Source: Phenylobacterium sp. | GTDB lineage: Bacteria > Pseudomonadota > Alphaproteobacteria > Caulobacterales > Caulobacteraceae | Reading direction: 5' to 3' | DNA length: 41,899 bases | Assembly: GCF_025351295.1 (NCBI RefSeq) | Contig: NZ_JANXWD010000076.1 | Location: forward strand, 1 to 41,899 | Part shown: piece by piece, positions 24,954-35,879 of the stretch | Position numbering within the stretch: the stretch's first letter is position 1 | Layout of the letters: each line of letters begins with the position of its first letter | Program-made: the position numbers and the translations under genes | The notes under the pieces: generated by a model | The model's input: only the letters and a program-made list of their open reading frames with translations | The model's database searches: none | What the model was told of the DNA's origin: nothing

Positions 24954-25088
24954 ATCCCTCCTCTTCAGGGGAGGGACAGGTCGCGCAGCGACCAGGGTGG
25001 GGAACTCGCGGCCAAGCTCGGCGCTTGAACATGCGTTCCCCACTCCGCTCGACTTCATCGAGTCGGCCCTCCACTAAAGAGGAGGGAT
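24954..25088. repeat. REP-like element between convergent genes
   Basis: Outer arms ATCCCTCCTCTT (24954-24965) and AAGAGGAGGGAT (25077-25088) are perfect. Inside are GTGGGGAAC/GTTCCCCAC (24997-25005, 25035-25043) and two small hairpins, GGTCGC-GCA-GCGACC (24979-24993) and CGACT-6-AGTCG (25050-25065). It may serve as a two-way transcript end for xerD and the glycine-zipper gene. Confidence 0.8.
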
Positions 25089-25098
25089 GGGCTCGCAG

Positions 25099-25923
25099 CT
25101 ATCCCGTGATCCTGTAACGGCCGTCACCATCCGGGCAGACGCGGACGTAGCGGTAGTCTTCGCCATAGGAGTCGACCGGCGCGGCGGCCAGGCGGCAGTG
25201 CTGGCGGTTGTAGTAGCTGTAGTTGTAGGTGCTGGAATACCGCTGGCGGCCCTCGCGGTAGGGCACGGTCTCATCGTAAGCGAAGTAGGGGCCGCGGGCG
25301 TCGCACTTGTACTGGTCATGGGCGTGGCCCACCCCGGCGCCGACCGCCGCGCCCAGCACGCCTCCCAGCAGCGCGCCCTCGGTGCGGACACCGTGGCCGG
25401 CCACGTTCGAGCCCAGCACCGCCCCGGCGATGGCGCCGATCACGCCCGCGCCGACGGCGGAGTTGTTGTTGCAGGCCACGGCGCCCGACGAGGCGTTGCG
25501 GCTGTAGTCGCGGGCGTCCGGAGCGCGGCCGGCCCAGTCGTGCTCGTCCCAGGTCGGCCGGGCGTAGTAGCGCGCGTAGGCGCCGTAACCATAGCGGGCG
25601 TCATAGGCCGCGCGGGCGTTCTCCCAGTCGGCCAGCCGGCGGTCGTAGTCCCGCCGGGCGTCGGCATAGTTCATCCGCGCGTCGTGATAGCGGTCGCGGC
25701 TGTCGCGGTACTGCTGCTGCTGGGCGTCGTACTGGTCCTTCTGGTCCTCGTACTGTGAACGCTGGGCGTCGTAGTCCTGCCGCGCGGCGGCCGACTCGGG
25801 CGTTTCGCGATATTGGGGCGTTTCGCGATATTGCGGCGCGTCAGGATACGGTTGCGCGTAGGCGGGCAGCGCGGTCGCAAGCGCGAGCGCCGAAGCCATG
25901 CCGGCCTTGGCCAGGCTGTTCAT
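25099..25923 (-). CDS. Exported tyrosine-heptad coiled-coil / glycine-zipper protein
   Basis: 274 residues. Signal peptide 1-23 (ends ALPAYA). QYRETP occurs twice in tandem (31-42), encoded by an 18-base tandem repeat. Then nine aromatic residues stand exactly seven apart (Tyr 51, 58, 65, 72, 79, 86, 93, Trp 100, Tyr 107) in a charged Arg/Asp/Gln helix. A glycine-zipper segment follows (AVGAGVIGAIAGAVLGSNVAGHG...LLGGVLGAAVGAGVGHAHDQYKC), then a Tyr-rich tail with several Cys. It is probably an envelope protein; the role is unknown. GGAG lies upstream of the ATG. Confidence 0.85.
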   Translation of the reverse strand: MNSLAKAGMASALALATALPAYAQPYPDAPQYRETPQYRETPESAAARQDYDAQRSQYEDQKDQYDAQQQQYRDSRDRYHDARMNYADARRDYDRRLADWENARAAYDARYGYGAYARYYARPTWDEHDWAGRAPDARDYSRNASSGAVACNNNSAVGAGVIGAIAGAVLGSNVAGHGVRTEGALLGGVLGAAVGAGVGHAHDQYKCDARGPYFAYDETVPYREGRQRYSSTYNYSYYNRQHCRLAAAPVDSYGEDYRYVRVCPDGDGRYRITG

Positions 25924-26082
25924 TTCTGTTCTCCAGGTGTCCTCGAATGCCCCAAACGGCTGGCCGGCTTGAGCGTTCCTCGTCAGGGGAACGCTGCGTC
26001 AGGTTCGCCGCTTGTGAGCGGGACGGTTCGCGCCTAATTTCCGCCGCTTGCTGGGGCGGCAGCCTCTTTGGACGGATCGCCG

Positions 26083-28133
<2,051 letters not shown>

Positions 28134-28144
28134 GGGCCTCTCCC

Positions 28145-28181
28145 GCCCTTCCTCCCCCGCGTGCCGCGGGAGAGGAAGGGC
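28145..28181. terminator. Hairpin between convergent genes
   Basis: GCCCTTCCTCCCCCGCG (28145-28161) pairs with CGCGGGAGAGGAAGGGC (28165-28181), 17 positions with one mismatch. It lies between the stops of the nitronate monooxygenase and threonine aldolase genes, so it probably ends transcription in both directions, though no T-run is present. Confidence 0.6.
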
Positions 28182-28204
28182 CGGCAGGCTTGGCGGGTCG
28201 AAGC

Positions 28205-29212
28205 TCACACCAGGCGGTGGGCCGCCTCTGCGATCTCGTCGATGGCGGATTCGGTCGTCGCCCACGAGCACATGAAGCGGACCGAACCGTCGAGGAATCG
28301 GTAGACGAACCAGCCCGCGGCGTGGAGCGCGGCCAGCCGCGCGGCGTCCATCTCGACGAAGACGGCGTTGGCCTCTACGGCGTGGGTGACGCGCAACGGC
28401 AGACGCTCGGCCAGCCGGCGGGCCATGGCGTTGGCGTGGGTGGCGTGGCGCAAGAGGGCGCCGTCTTGCAGCATGCCGATGAACGGTGCGGCGTAGAACC
28501 GGCCCTTGGACGGCAACTGGCCGCCCTGCTTCAGGCGCGCATCGAACCGGCGCGCGATGGCGCGGTCGAAGATCACCACCGCCTCGGTGGGCGGCATGCC
28601 GGCCTTGGTGCCGCCGACCACCAGGATATCGACGCCCAGGCCGGCGATAGCCTTGAGGTCGAAGCCGGCGGCCGCGGCGTTGGCCAACCGGGCGCCGTCC
28701 AGATGGACGCCATAGCCTTTGGCCTTCACCGGGGCGATCAAGGCGGCGAGCTCGGAGGCCGCATAGACCGTGCCGTATTCGGTGGCGTTGGTCAGCGAGA
28801 GGGCGGCGATGGGCTGGCGATGGGAGACGTCCGGCGCGGCCAGGGGGGCGGCCAGTCCGGCCGGGTCGATCTTACCGGACGCGCCGGGCAGGCCGACCAG
28901 GCCCAGGCCGTGGCCGAACAGGCCGGGCGCGCCGGTCTCGTCCGTACAGACGTGGGCGTGCTCGTGGGCCAGTACGGATTCAAACGGGCGGCACAGCGCT
29001 GCCAGCGAGATGGCGTTGGCGGCGGTGCCGGAGGCCACGAACCGCACCTCGGCGTCGGCGTCCAGCATCTGGCGCACCAGGTCGGCGGCCCGGGCGGTGA
29101 CCGTGTCCGTACCGTAGCCGGAGGTGAAGCCGCTGTTGGCGGCGACCAGCGCGGCCATCGCCTCGGGCGTGGCGGGGGCGGTATTGTCGGACGCGAAGTC
29201 GTAACGGGCCAT
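28205..29212 (-). CDS. L-threonine aldolase family, PLP-dependent
   Basis: 335 residues of fold-type I PLP enzyme: opens MARYDFASDNTAPATPEAMAAL, has SGTAAN (61-66) for phosphate binding, Asp172 in HLDGARLANA, and the PLP-binding Lys203 in VVGGTKAG. It cleaves L-threonine (or allo-threonine) to glycine and acetaldehyde. Related beta-eliminating lyases share this pattern, but the opening and the TKAG context favour threonine aldolase. It is a stand-alone gene. Confidence 0.9.
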   Translation of the reverse strand: MARYDFASDNTAPATPEAMAALVAANSGFTSGYGTDTVTARAADLVRQMLDADAEVRFVASGTAANAISLAALCRPFESVLAHEHAHVCTDETGAPGLFGHGLGLVGLPGASGKIDPAGLAAPLAAPDVSHRQPIAALSLTNATEYGTVYAASELAALIAPVKAKGYGVHLDGARLANAAAAGFDLKAIAGLGVDILVVGGTKAGMPPTEAVVIFDRAIARRFDARLKQGGQLPSKGRFYAAPFIGMLQDGALLRHATHANAMARRLAERLPLRVTHAVEANAVFVEMDAARLAALHAAGWFVYRFLDGSVRFMCSWATTESAIDEIAEAAHRLV

Positions 29213-29318
29213 GGCTGGGCTATTAGCTGGCGGCTTCGCTCATCGCCAGCGCAGGCCCACAAAACCCGGCAAGCCAGCCGCTTGTCTCCTCACCCGCAAG
29301 GTGGCCCCGATGGCGCGA

Positions 29319-30467
29319 TCAGGTCTCCCGGCCCCACGCCCGCACGTCGTCGACGTAGAGGTCAGGTTCCTCCATGGCGGCGAAGTGGCCGCCGCTGGGC
29401 ATGTCGGTCCAGCGGACGATGTTGTAGGCGCGCTCCGCGAACGAGCGGGGCGGGGCCTGGTACAGCGGCTCGCCGGGGAAGTTGGCGAACGCGGTGGGGA
29501 CCTCCAGGCGCTGGCCGGGCTCGAAGGCCAGGCCGCCTTCCTCGACGAGGCCGCGGTAGTACCAGGCGCCGGGCGTGAAGCTGCCGGTCATCACGTAGAG
29601 CATGATGCTGGTGAGCAGCCGGTCCTTTGGGTAGGCCTCGTCTATCGACTTCTTCGACAGGTCCGACCAGTCGTGGAAGCGCTCGGCGATCCAGGCGGCC
29701 TGGCCGACCGGGTTGCCGGCCCCCATCCAGGCGATCGACTGCGGCTTGGAGACCTGCAGGCGGAAGTAGGCGCCCATCACGTCCATGGCCCCGGCCTGGC
29801 GCGCGGCCCAGGCAACTTCTGCCTCGCCCTCGGGGCCGCCCGGCGGACGGAAGCCCAGCATGTTGAGGTGGATGCCGCGGGCGTGGGCGCCGTGGTCGCG
29901 GCCCAGCCAGGAGGTCACCAGCGCGCCCCAGTCGCCGCCCTGGGCCAGGTAGGTGGAATACCCCAGCACCTGGGTCATCAGGGTGTTGAACAGCCGCGCG
30001 GTGGTGCGCTGGCCGATGGGCCGGGTGGGCTTGGACGAGAACCCGAAACCGGGGAGGGAGGGGATCACCAGGTCGAAGGCGTCGGCCGGGTTGCCGCCGA
30101 AGCGGGACGGGAACGCCAGCTTCTCGATCGCCTGCCAGAACTCATAGTGCGAGCCCGGCCAGCCGTGGGTGACGATCAGCGGGCGCTGGCCGCCGGCCTC
30201 GCCCACCACGTGCAGGAAGTGGAGGTCGAAGTCCTCGACCCGCGCGGTGAACTGCGGGAAGCGGTTGAGGTCGGCCATGGCCGCGCGCCAGTCGTAGGCC
30301 CCGGTCCAGTGATCGCAGAGCGCCTTCAGGTACGGGCCATCGCAACCATAGGCCCAGCCGTCGGGAACCTCCGGCGCCGGCGGCCAGGGATAGGCGCGGA
30401 CCCGGTCCAGCACCGCTGCGACCTCGGCGTCCGTCCAAGCCACTTCGAAGGGTTTGATCTCGGCCAT
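29319..30467 (-). CDS. Epoxide hydrolase, EHN-domain type
   Basis: 382 residues. The N-terminal EHN domain (about 1-90: IKPFEVAWTDAEVAAVLDRVRAYPWP) precedes an alpha/beta hydrolase with the oxyanion motif HGWPGS (101-106), nucleophile Asp179 in QGGDWG, and catalytic His361 in GGHFAAMEEP. This is the microsomal/juvenile-hormone-type epoxide hydrolase family, opening epoxides to diols; soluble, probably cytoplasmic. GGGAGG precedes the ATG. It ends up downstream of the TetR gene on the same strand, with about 50 bases between, so one transcript may cover both. Confidence 0.92.
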   Translation of the reverse strand: MAEIKPFEVAWTDAEVAAVLDRVRAYPWPPAPEVPDGWAYGCDGPYLKALCDHWTGAYDWRAAMADLNRFPQFTARVEDFDLHFLHVVGEAGGQRPLIVTHGWPGSHYEFWQAIEKLAFPSRFGGNPADAFDLVIPSLPGFGFSSKPTRPIGQRTTARLFNTLMTQVLGYSTYLAQGGDWGALVTSWLGRDHGAHARGIHLNMLGFRPPGGPEGEAEVAWAARQAGAMDVMGAYFRLQVSKPQSIAWMGAGNPVGQAAWIAERFHDWSDLSKKSIDEAYPKDRLLTSIMLYVMTGSFTPGAWYYRGLVEEGGLAFEPGQRLEVPTAFANFPGEPLYQAPPRSFAERAYNIVRWTDMPSGGHFAAMEEPDLYVDDVRAWGRET

Positions 30468-30515
30468 GGTTCGCCTCCCGTTGCAGGACAGGTCACCGCC
30501 TTGCCGCGACGTGCG

Positions 30516-31115
30516 TCAAGCGTCGGGTCGCAAGCCTCTGGCGAGGGTGGTGTTCAGCGCAAGGTAGAGGTCGCGCGCCCGGCCCGGCGGCAGCATGCCG
30601 GCCAGCTGCAGCACCACCACCCCGTGCACCGCCGCCCAGAACATCATCCCGATCTGGTCCGGATCGCCCTGGTAGAGGCCGGCGGCGATGGAGTCCTGCA
30701 CGTGGTCGGTCATGGTCGCCCGCGCCCGCAGGCCGGCGGCGATCAGCTCGGGGTATTTCCCGACGTTCGGCTGGTTGAGATCGAACATCAGCTTGTAGGA
30801 ATGTGGATGATCGAGAGCGAAGCGGACATAGGCCTCGCCCACCGCCTCGCCCCGCGAATGGGCGTCCGGGGCGTCGGCGCGCGCGGTCTCCAGCGCCTGG
30901 GCGAAGCGGGTGAAGCCGTTGGTGCGCACGGCGGCCAGGATGTCGTCCTTGTCCTGGAAATAGCGATAGGGCGTCATCGGCGAGACGCCCAGGTCGGCGG
31001 CCAGCTGGCGCATGGTCACCGAGCCCGCCCCCTTTTCGGCGAACAGCCGCTCGGCGGCTTCGCACAGGCGCTCGCGGAAGTCGGCGACGTCGGTCTCGGT
31101 CAGGACGCGCGGCAT
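30516..31115 (-). CDS. TetR-family transcriptional regulator
   Basis: 199 residues. A typical TetR DNA-binding half at the N-terminus (RERLCEAAERLFAEKGAGSVTMRQLAADLGVSPMTPYRYFQDKDDILAAV) and a C-terminal ligand domain with FALDHPHSYKLMFDLNQPNVGKYPE, as in the WHG-type subgroup. It is divergent from the carotenoid oxygenase gene across a 94-base AT-rich gap that holds overlapping palindromes, and upstream of the epoxide hydrolase. It is likely to repress one or both; the ligand is unknown. Confidence 0.93.
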   Translation of the reverse strand: MPRVLTETDVADFRERLCEAAERLFAEKGAGSVTMRQLAADLGVSPMTPYRYFQDKDDILAAVRTNGFTRFAQALETARADAPDAHSRGEAVGEAYVRFALDHPHSYKLMFDLNQPNVGKYPELIAAGLRARATMTDHVQDSIAAGLYQGDPDQIGMMFWAAVHGVVVLQLAGMLPPGRARDLYLALNTTLARGLRPDA

Positions 31116-31169
31116 TCGACTCGCTCACGAAAAAGGTACTTGCCAACGGCTAAGGGGTTGATCATAAAT

Positions 31170-31185
31170 TTACAACGTAAGTTAC
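31170..31185. promoter_or_regulatory. Overlapping palindromes in the TetR / carotenoid oxygenase gap
   Basis: TTACAACGTAA (31170-31180) overlaps GTAAGTTAC (31177-31185). Both are short inverted repeats in an AT-rich patch between divergent genes, a usual place for a TetR operator, about 25 bases from the oxygenase start. Confidence 0.55.
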
Positions 31186-31209
31186 ATAACGCTATCCGGA
31201 GGATCGGCC

Positions 31210-32604
31210 ATGGACGGTGATGTGCGCATCAATCCCTATCTCGCGGGCAATTTTGCGCCGGTGCGATCTGAGGACGACTTCGACCTGAAGGTCCAGGGAG
31301 AGATTCCGGCCGGCCTGCGCGGCGCCCTGTTCCGCGTCGGCCCGAACCCGCAGTTCGAACCGCGCGACCCGGCCAGCCACCACTGGTTCGGCGGCGACGG
31401 CATGGTGCACGGCTTCTATGTGGCCGATGGCAAGGTCAGCTATCGCAACCGCTACGTTCGCACGCCGAAGTGGGAGCTGGAGCACGAGCATGGCCGCGCC
31501 CTGTTCGGCTCGATGGGCAACCCGATGACCACCGACCCGATCGCGCTCGGCAACGAGGGCGGGGTCGCCAACACCAACATCATCTGGCACGCCGGCAAGC
31601 TGATGGCGCTGGAAGAGGCGCACCACCCCTTCGAGATGGATCCGAACACCCTGGAGAGCCGCGGCTATGTGCGGCCCTATGGCGGACGGGTGACTGCGCA
31701 CCCGAAGATCGACCCGGTGACCGGGGTGATGACCTGGTTCGGCTATGGGGTCGGCGAGATGCCGCTGTCGGCGGGCATGAGCTACGGGATCACCGCCGCC
31801 GACGGGACGGTGACGCGCCGCCAGGACTTCCAGGCGCCCTATTCCTCGATGGTCCACGACTTCATGGTCACGGAAAACCACGTCCTGTTCCCGGTGCTGC
31901 CGCTGACCGGCAGCCTGGAGCGGGCGATAGGCGGGCGGCCGCCGTTCGCCTGGGAGCCACAGAAGGGGTCCTATGTCGGCGTCATGCGCCGCGACGCGGA
32001 TGTCACGACGATCCGCTGGTTCAACACCGAGGCCTGCTACGTCTTCCACCCGCTGAACAGCTGGGAAGAGGGCGGCAAGATCTTCTGCGACGTGATGCGC
32101 TACGACGTGGCGCCGCTGTTCCCCAACGCCGACGGCACGGCGGGCGACAAGGCGGCGGCCCGGCTGGTGCGCTGGACCTTCGACCTGGACGCCGCGTCGG
32201 ATGCGATCCTGGAGACCCCGCTGGACGACCTGGACGGCGAGTTCCCTCGCGTCGACCCGCGGGTCGAGACCCGCAAGCACCGCCACGCCTGGTACGCCGC
32301 CGATCCCACGGCCAGCGGCACGATCCGCCAGTGCGCGATCGCCCATCTGGACCTCGCGACCGGCCAGCGCCAGGTCTATGAGCTGACGGGCGGCGACCTG
32401 ACCTCGGAGCCGGTGTTCGTGCCGCGGTCGGCCGACGCTCCGGAAGGCGACGGCTGGCTGACCGCGGTGGTCTGGCGCGCGGCCGAGAACCGCTCGGACC
32501 TGCTGATCCTTGAGGCCCAGGACGTGGCCAAAGGCCCGATCGCGGTAGCGCAGATGCCACGCCGGATGCCGTTCGGCTTCCACGGCAACTGGGCGAATAT
32601 CTGA
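31210..32604 (+). CDS. Carotenoid cleavage oxygenase (RPE65/lignostilbene dioxygenase family)
   Basis: A non-heme iron enzyme that splits carotenoid, stilbene or lignostilbene double bonds. 464 residues with all four iron-binding histidines in context: His164 (TAHPK), His216 (MVHDF), His280 (VFHPLN) and His458 (GFHGNW). GDGMVHGF and NTNIIWHAGKL are also typical. GGAGG lies 7 bases upstream of the ATG. The next gene starts immediately at its stop. It is divergent from a TetR regulator. The substrate (carotenoid versus lignin-derived stilbene) is not decided by sequence. Confidence 0.94.
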   Translation: MDGDVRINPYLAGNFAPVRSEDDFDLKVQGEIPAGLRGALFRVGPNPQFEPRDPASHHWFGGDGMVHGFYVADGKVSYRNRYVRTPKWELEHEHGRALFGSMGNPMTTDPIALGNEGGVANTNIIWHAGKLMALEEAHHPFEMDPNTLESRGYVRPYGGRVTAHPKIDPVTGVMTWFGYGVGEMPLSAGMSYGITAADGTVTRRQDFQAPYSSMVHDFMVTENHVLFPVLPLTGSLERAIGGRPPFAWEPQKGSYVGVMRRDADVTTIRWFNTEACYVFHPLNSWEEGGKIFCDVMRYDVAPLFPNADGTAGDKAAARLVRWTFDLDAASDAILETPLDDLDGEFPRVDPRVETRKHRHAWYAADPTASGTIRQCAIAHLDLATGQRQVYELTGGDLTSEPVFVPRSADAPEGDGWLTAVVWRAAENRSDLLILEAQDVAKGPIAVAQMPRRMPFGFHGNWANI

Positions 32605-33651
32605 GTGACCGGCTGGGACCTTCTCGTCGACCGGAGCGACCTGCGGCGCACCACCCTCGCGCCCGCCGATCCAGGCATAGCCCTGGACGACGGGGAGGCC
32701 CTTTTCGCGATCGAGAGTTTCGCGCTCACCGCCAACAACATCACCTATGGCGCGGCCGGCGACATGATCGGTTACTGGAAGTTCTTCCCGGCGCCGGAGG
32801 GCCAGGGGCGGATTCCGGTCTGGGGCTTTGCCCGGGTGACACGCTCCAGAGCCGCCGACGCCCCGGTCGGCCTTCGGCTGTTCGGCTACTGGCCGATGTC
32901 CAGCCATACCGTCCTGTGTCTCAAAGCGCGGGCATCGGGCTTCGTTGAGACGTCGCCTCACCGCGCCGAACTGCCGGGCGCTTACAACGCCTATCAGGCC
33001 GCAGAGCCTGGGCCCGACGACGACTGGCGCGCACTGTTGCGGCCGCTGTTCATGACCTCGTTCGTGCTCGACGATCAGATCGCCGACACCGCACCGGGCG
33101 CACTGGTGCTCTCCAGCGCGTCCAGCAAGACAGCGATGGGCCTGGCCTGGCTGGCGCGCCGGCGCGGCATCCCGGTGGCGGGGCTGACCTCCCCGGCCCA
33201 CCTGGAGCTACTGCGCGGCACCGGCCTCTATGACGCGCTTCACGCCTACGACGACATCGCCGCCGTCAGCGTCGCAGAGCCGACCACCTATGTGGATTTC
33301 GCGGGCCGCAGCGCCGTTACGCATCAGGTCCACGACCGGCTTGGCCCGGCCCTGACCAGCATCATCGGCGTCGGCCTCACACACTGGGATGCCGAGCGCG
33401 GCGCTCCGCCCGATTCTGGCCCCACGCCTTCCTTCTTCTTTGCCCCCGACCGCATACGTCAGCGGATGCAGGATTGGGGTCCGGAGGAGCTGGATCGCCG
33501 CTTCAACGCCGAACTGACGGATTTCATCACCGGGAACCCCTGGCTGGCCCTGAAACATCACGTCGGCCCCGACGCGCTTCAGGCGATCTACGCCGACGTC
33601 GTGGCGGGCGCTGTCCGGCCCGACGAGGGCCATATCGTCCGGCCGGGATAG
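32605..33651 (+). CDS. DUF2855 family protein
   Basis: 348 residues from a GTG that directly follows the TGA of the carotenoid oxygenase with no gap. The pattern fits DUF2855: LTANNITYGAAGDMIGYWKFFPAPEGQGRIPVWGFARV, LFGYWPMSSHTVL, QAAEPGPDDDWRALLRPLFMTSFVLDD, VLSSASSKTAMGLAWLARRRG. The arrangement resembles a medium-chain (quinone-reductase-like) fold without clear cofactor residues. Function unknown. Translational coupling to the oxygenase suggests it acts on the same substrate or its aldehyde product; that is inference. Confidence 0.9.
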   Translation: MTGWDLLVDRSDLRRTTLAPADPGIALDDGEALFAIESFALTANNITYGAAGDMIGYWKFFPAPEGQGRIPVWGFARVTRSRAADAPVGLRLFGYWPMSSHTVLCLKARASGFVETSPHRAELPGAYNAYQAAEPGPDDDWRALLRPLFMTSFVLDDQIADTAPGALVLSSASSKTAMGLAWLARRRGIPVAGLTSPAHLELLRGTGLYDALHAYDDIAAVSVAEPTTYVDFAGRSAVTHQVHDRLGPALTSIIGVGLTHWDAERGAPPDSGPTPSFFFAPDRIRQRMQDWGPEELDRRFNAELTDFITGNPWLALKHHVGPDALQAIYADVVAGAVRPDEGHIVRPG

Positions 33652-33740
33652 GGTTTGGGGCGGCGGAAACGGCCCCGCCGATTCCGCGTCGATTGCCAAG
33701 CCCGCCGCCCTGGCGCCAGGGTTGGCGCGGGAGGCGCGAC

Positions 33741-35633
33741 ATGAAGAGATCCATCCTTGGGGCCGCATGCGGCCTGATGCTGGCCGCGGGGCCGATGGCG
33801 CGCGGCGCGCCCGCGGCCGGCCCGGACTTCACCGATCGCCAGGACTTCGCGTTCGCCGAGCGGGGCTTCGTGGGCACGCGGGCGGACCCGAAGATCCTGG
33901 GCGCCGACGGCCATGTGGTCTGGGACCTGACCGCCTACGACTTCCTGCAGGGCCCGGCCCCGGCCAGCGTGAACCCCAGCCTGTGGCGCCAGTCGCAGCT
34001 GCTGGCTAAGAGCGGCCTGTTCCAGGTCACCAAGGGTGTGTGGCAGGTGCGCGGCTTCGACCTGGCCAACGCCACCTTCATCGCCGGCAAGACCGGCTGG
34101 ATCGTCATCGACACCCTGACCTCCACCGAGGCGGCCAAGGCGGCCCTGGACCTGGCCAACGAGAAGCTGGGCGCGCGGCCGGTGGTCGCCATTGTCTACA
34201 CTCACAGCCACACCGACCACTTCGGCGGGGCGCGCGGCCTGGTCGCCCAGGCGGACGTGGACTCCGGCAGGGTCAAGGTGATCGCCCCGGCCGGGTTCCT
34301 GGAGGCCGCGGTCAGCGAGAACGTCATCGCCGGCGCGGCCATGTCGAGGCGCGCCACCTATCAGTTCGGAACCTTCCTGCCGAAGGGGCCGGACGGCCAG
34401 GTCAACGCCGGCATCGGCCCCGCGCTGAGCGCCGGGACCCAAAGCTTGGTCCCGCCCAACGTCGAGATCACCCGTACCGGCCAGGAGCTGGTGGTCGATG
34501 GCATGCGGCTGCAGTTCCAGATCACGCCGGGGACCGAGGCGCCGGCCGAGATGAACATCTACTTGCCGGACCTGAAGGTGCTGGACCTCGCGGAGAACGC
34601 CAACGCCACGATGCACAACATCCTGACGCCGCGCGGGGCCCTGGTGCGCGATGCGAAGGCGTGGGCGGACTACCTCTCGGAATCGCTGCGGCTGTATGGC
34701 GATAAATCGGACATCATGATCACCAGCCATGCCTGGCCGCGGTTCGGGCAGGCGGTGGTGGTCGACTTCCTGGAGAAGCACCGCGACGCCTACAAATACC
34801 TGCACGACCAGACCGTGCGGCTGATGAACGACGGCCTGACCGGGCCGGAGATCGCCAACCGGATCGCCCTGCCGCCGGTGCTGGCCGACGAGTGGTACAA
34901 CCGCGGCTACTACGGGACGATGAGCTTCAACAGCCGCGCGGTCTATCAGCGCTACATGGGCTGGTACGACGCCAACCCGGCGCACCTGGCGCCGCTGGAG
35001 CCGGCCGACGAGGCGGGGCGCTATGTGGCGATGATGGGCGGGCCGGCCACCGTGCTGGCCGCCGCCCAGGCCGCCTACGACAAGGGCGACGACCGCTGGG
35101 CCGGCGAGCTGGCCAACCGGTTGGTCATGGCCGATGCGGCGAACACGGCGGCGCGGAGCCTGCTGGCCAGGGTCTACGACCGCCAGGCGGTGGGGGCGGA
35201 GAGCGCGATCTGGCGCAACATCTACCTCTCGGGCGCCCTGGAGCTGCGCGGCGGGGTGCGGCCGGGGGCCGGGAAGGCGGCCTCGCTGGACCTGATCCGC
35301 AACACCCCGACCCCAATGCTGCTGGACCTGATGTCGGTGCGGCTGGATCCGGCCAAGGCCCGGGACGGCCAGGTGGTCGTCGACCTGGTGTTCCCCGACC
35401 GCAGGGAGCGCTTCCGGGTGCAGGTGAAGCACGACGTCCTGACCTATGAGGCCGATCCGAAGGCCGGGGCGGTCGACGCCACCCTCACCCTGCCGCGCTC
35501 GGCCTTCCTGGCCGCGGCGCTGACCGGCACGCCGGCGGCGGGGGCGCAGGTGACCGGCGATCCCCAGGCGCTGGCCCGCCTGCTGAGCTGGCTGACCCCG
35601 CCCCGCCCGAATTTCCCGATCGTGACGCGATAG
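33741..35633 (+). CDS. Alkyl sulfatase (SdsA1/YjcS type), metallo-beta-lactamase fold
   Basis: 630 residues. A signal peptide (1-22) implies periplasmic location. The metal-binding motif THSHTDH (His155, His157, Asp159, His160) and LAENANATMHNILTPRGALVRDAKAW match the linear primary-alkylsulfatases that hydrolyse SDS-like esters. After the lactamase-fold domain come the dimerisation domain (about 380-500, with DEWYNRGYYGTMSFNSRAVYQRYMGWYDANP) and a C-terminal SCP2-like domain (about 510-630). GGGAGG precedes the ATG. It follows DUF2855 by about 90 bases; whether it shares a transcript is unclear. Confidence 0.93.
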   Translation: MKRSILGAACGLMLAAGPMARGAPAAGPDFTDRQDFAFAERGFVGTRADPKILGADGHVVWDLTAYDFLQGPAPASVNPSLWRQSQLLAKSGLFQVTKGVWQVRGFDLANATFIAGKTGWIVIDTLTSTEAAKAALDLANEKLGARPVVAIVYTHSHTDHFGGARGLVAQADVDSGRVKVIAPAGFLEAAVSENVIAGAAMSRRATYQFGTFLPKGPDGQVNAGIGPALSAGTQSLVPPNVEITRTGQELVVDGMRLQFQITPGTEAPAEMNIYLPDLKVLDLAENANATMHNILTPRGALVRDAKAWADYLSESLRLYGDKSDIMITSHAWPRFGQAVVVDFLEKHRDAYKYLHDQTVRLMNDGLTGPEIANRIALPPVLADEWYNRGYYGTMSFNSRAVYQRYMGWYDANPAHLAPLEPADEAGRYVAMMGGPATVLAAAQAAYDKGDDRWAGELANRLVMADAANTAARSLLARVYDRQAVGAESAIWRNIYLSGALELRGGVRPGAGKAASLDLIRNTPTPMLLDLMSVRLDPAKARDGQVVVDLVFPDRRERFRVQVKHDVLTYEADPKAGAVDATLTLPRSAFLAAALTGTPAAGAQVTGDPQALARLLSWLTPPRPNFPIVTR

Positions 35634-35640
35634 CCTTTTC

Positions 35641-35688
35641 CCTCCCCCTTCATGGGCCCCCCTGGGGGAGGTGTCGGCGAATGCCGAC
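35641..35688 (+). repeat. Paired hairpins after the alkyl sulfatase
   Basis: CCTCCCCC (35641-35648) pairs with GGGGGAGG (35664-35671), followed by GTCGGC-GAAT-GCCGAC (35673-35688). Likely transcript end; no T-run. Confidence 0.45.
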
Positions 35689-35825
35689 GGGGGGTCCTCA
35701 ACAGCGTGGCCGCTACAGGCTTGTCGGCGCCTCCGAGGCGCCCGGTCGGACGATCGTGGAGGATCCCCTCAGCCAGCGTTCGCCGACAGCTCGCCCAACG
35801 CCGGAGCAACTGAAAGAACTGTACG

Positions 35826-35875
35826 CCACACAGTATGTGGTAGACACCATGTGTCACACAGTGTATGCCACACAG
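35826..35875. promoter_or_regulatory. CACACAG repeats upstream of PadR (candidate operator)
   Basis: (T/C)CACACAG occurs at 35826, 35854 and 35868, that is at spacings of 28 and 14. The first copy is part of the inverted repeat CCACA-CAGTA-TGTGG (35826-35840), and TGTGTCACACA lies around 35850-35860. PadR regulators often repress their own operon at ATGT/ACAT-like palindromes, so self-regulation is plausible. Confidence 0.55.
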
Positions 35876-35879
35876 CAAG

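Noticed and set aside
29211..33201. Two 669-codon open frames (29211-31220 plus; 31192-33201 minus)
   Set aside because: Each is the reverse of well-supported genes (epoxide hydrolase with TetR; carotenoid oxygenase with DUF2855) and carries no domain.
33588..35432. 614-codon open frame on the minus strand
   Set aside because: Antisense of the alkyl sulfatase.
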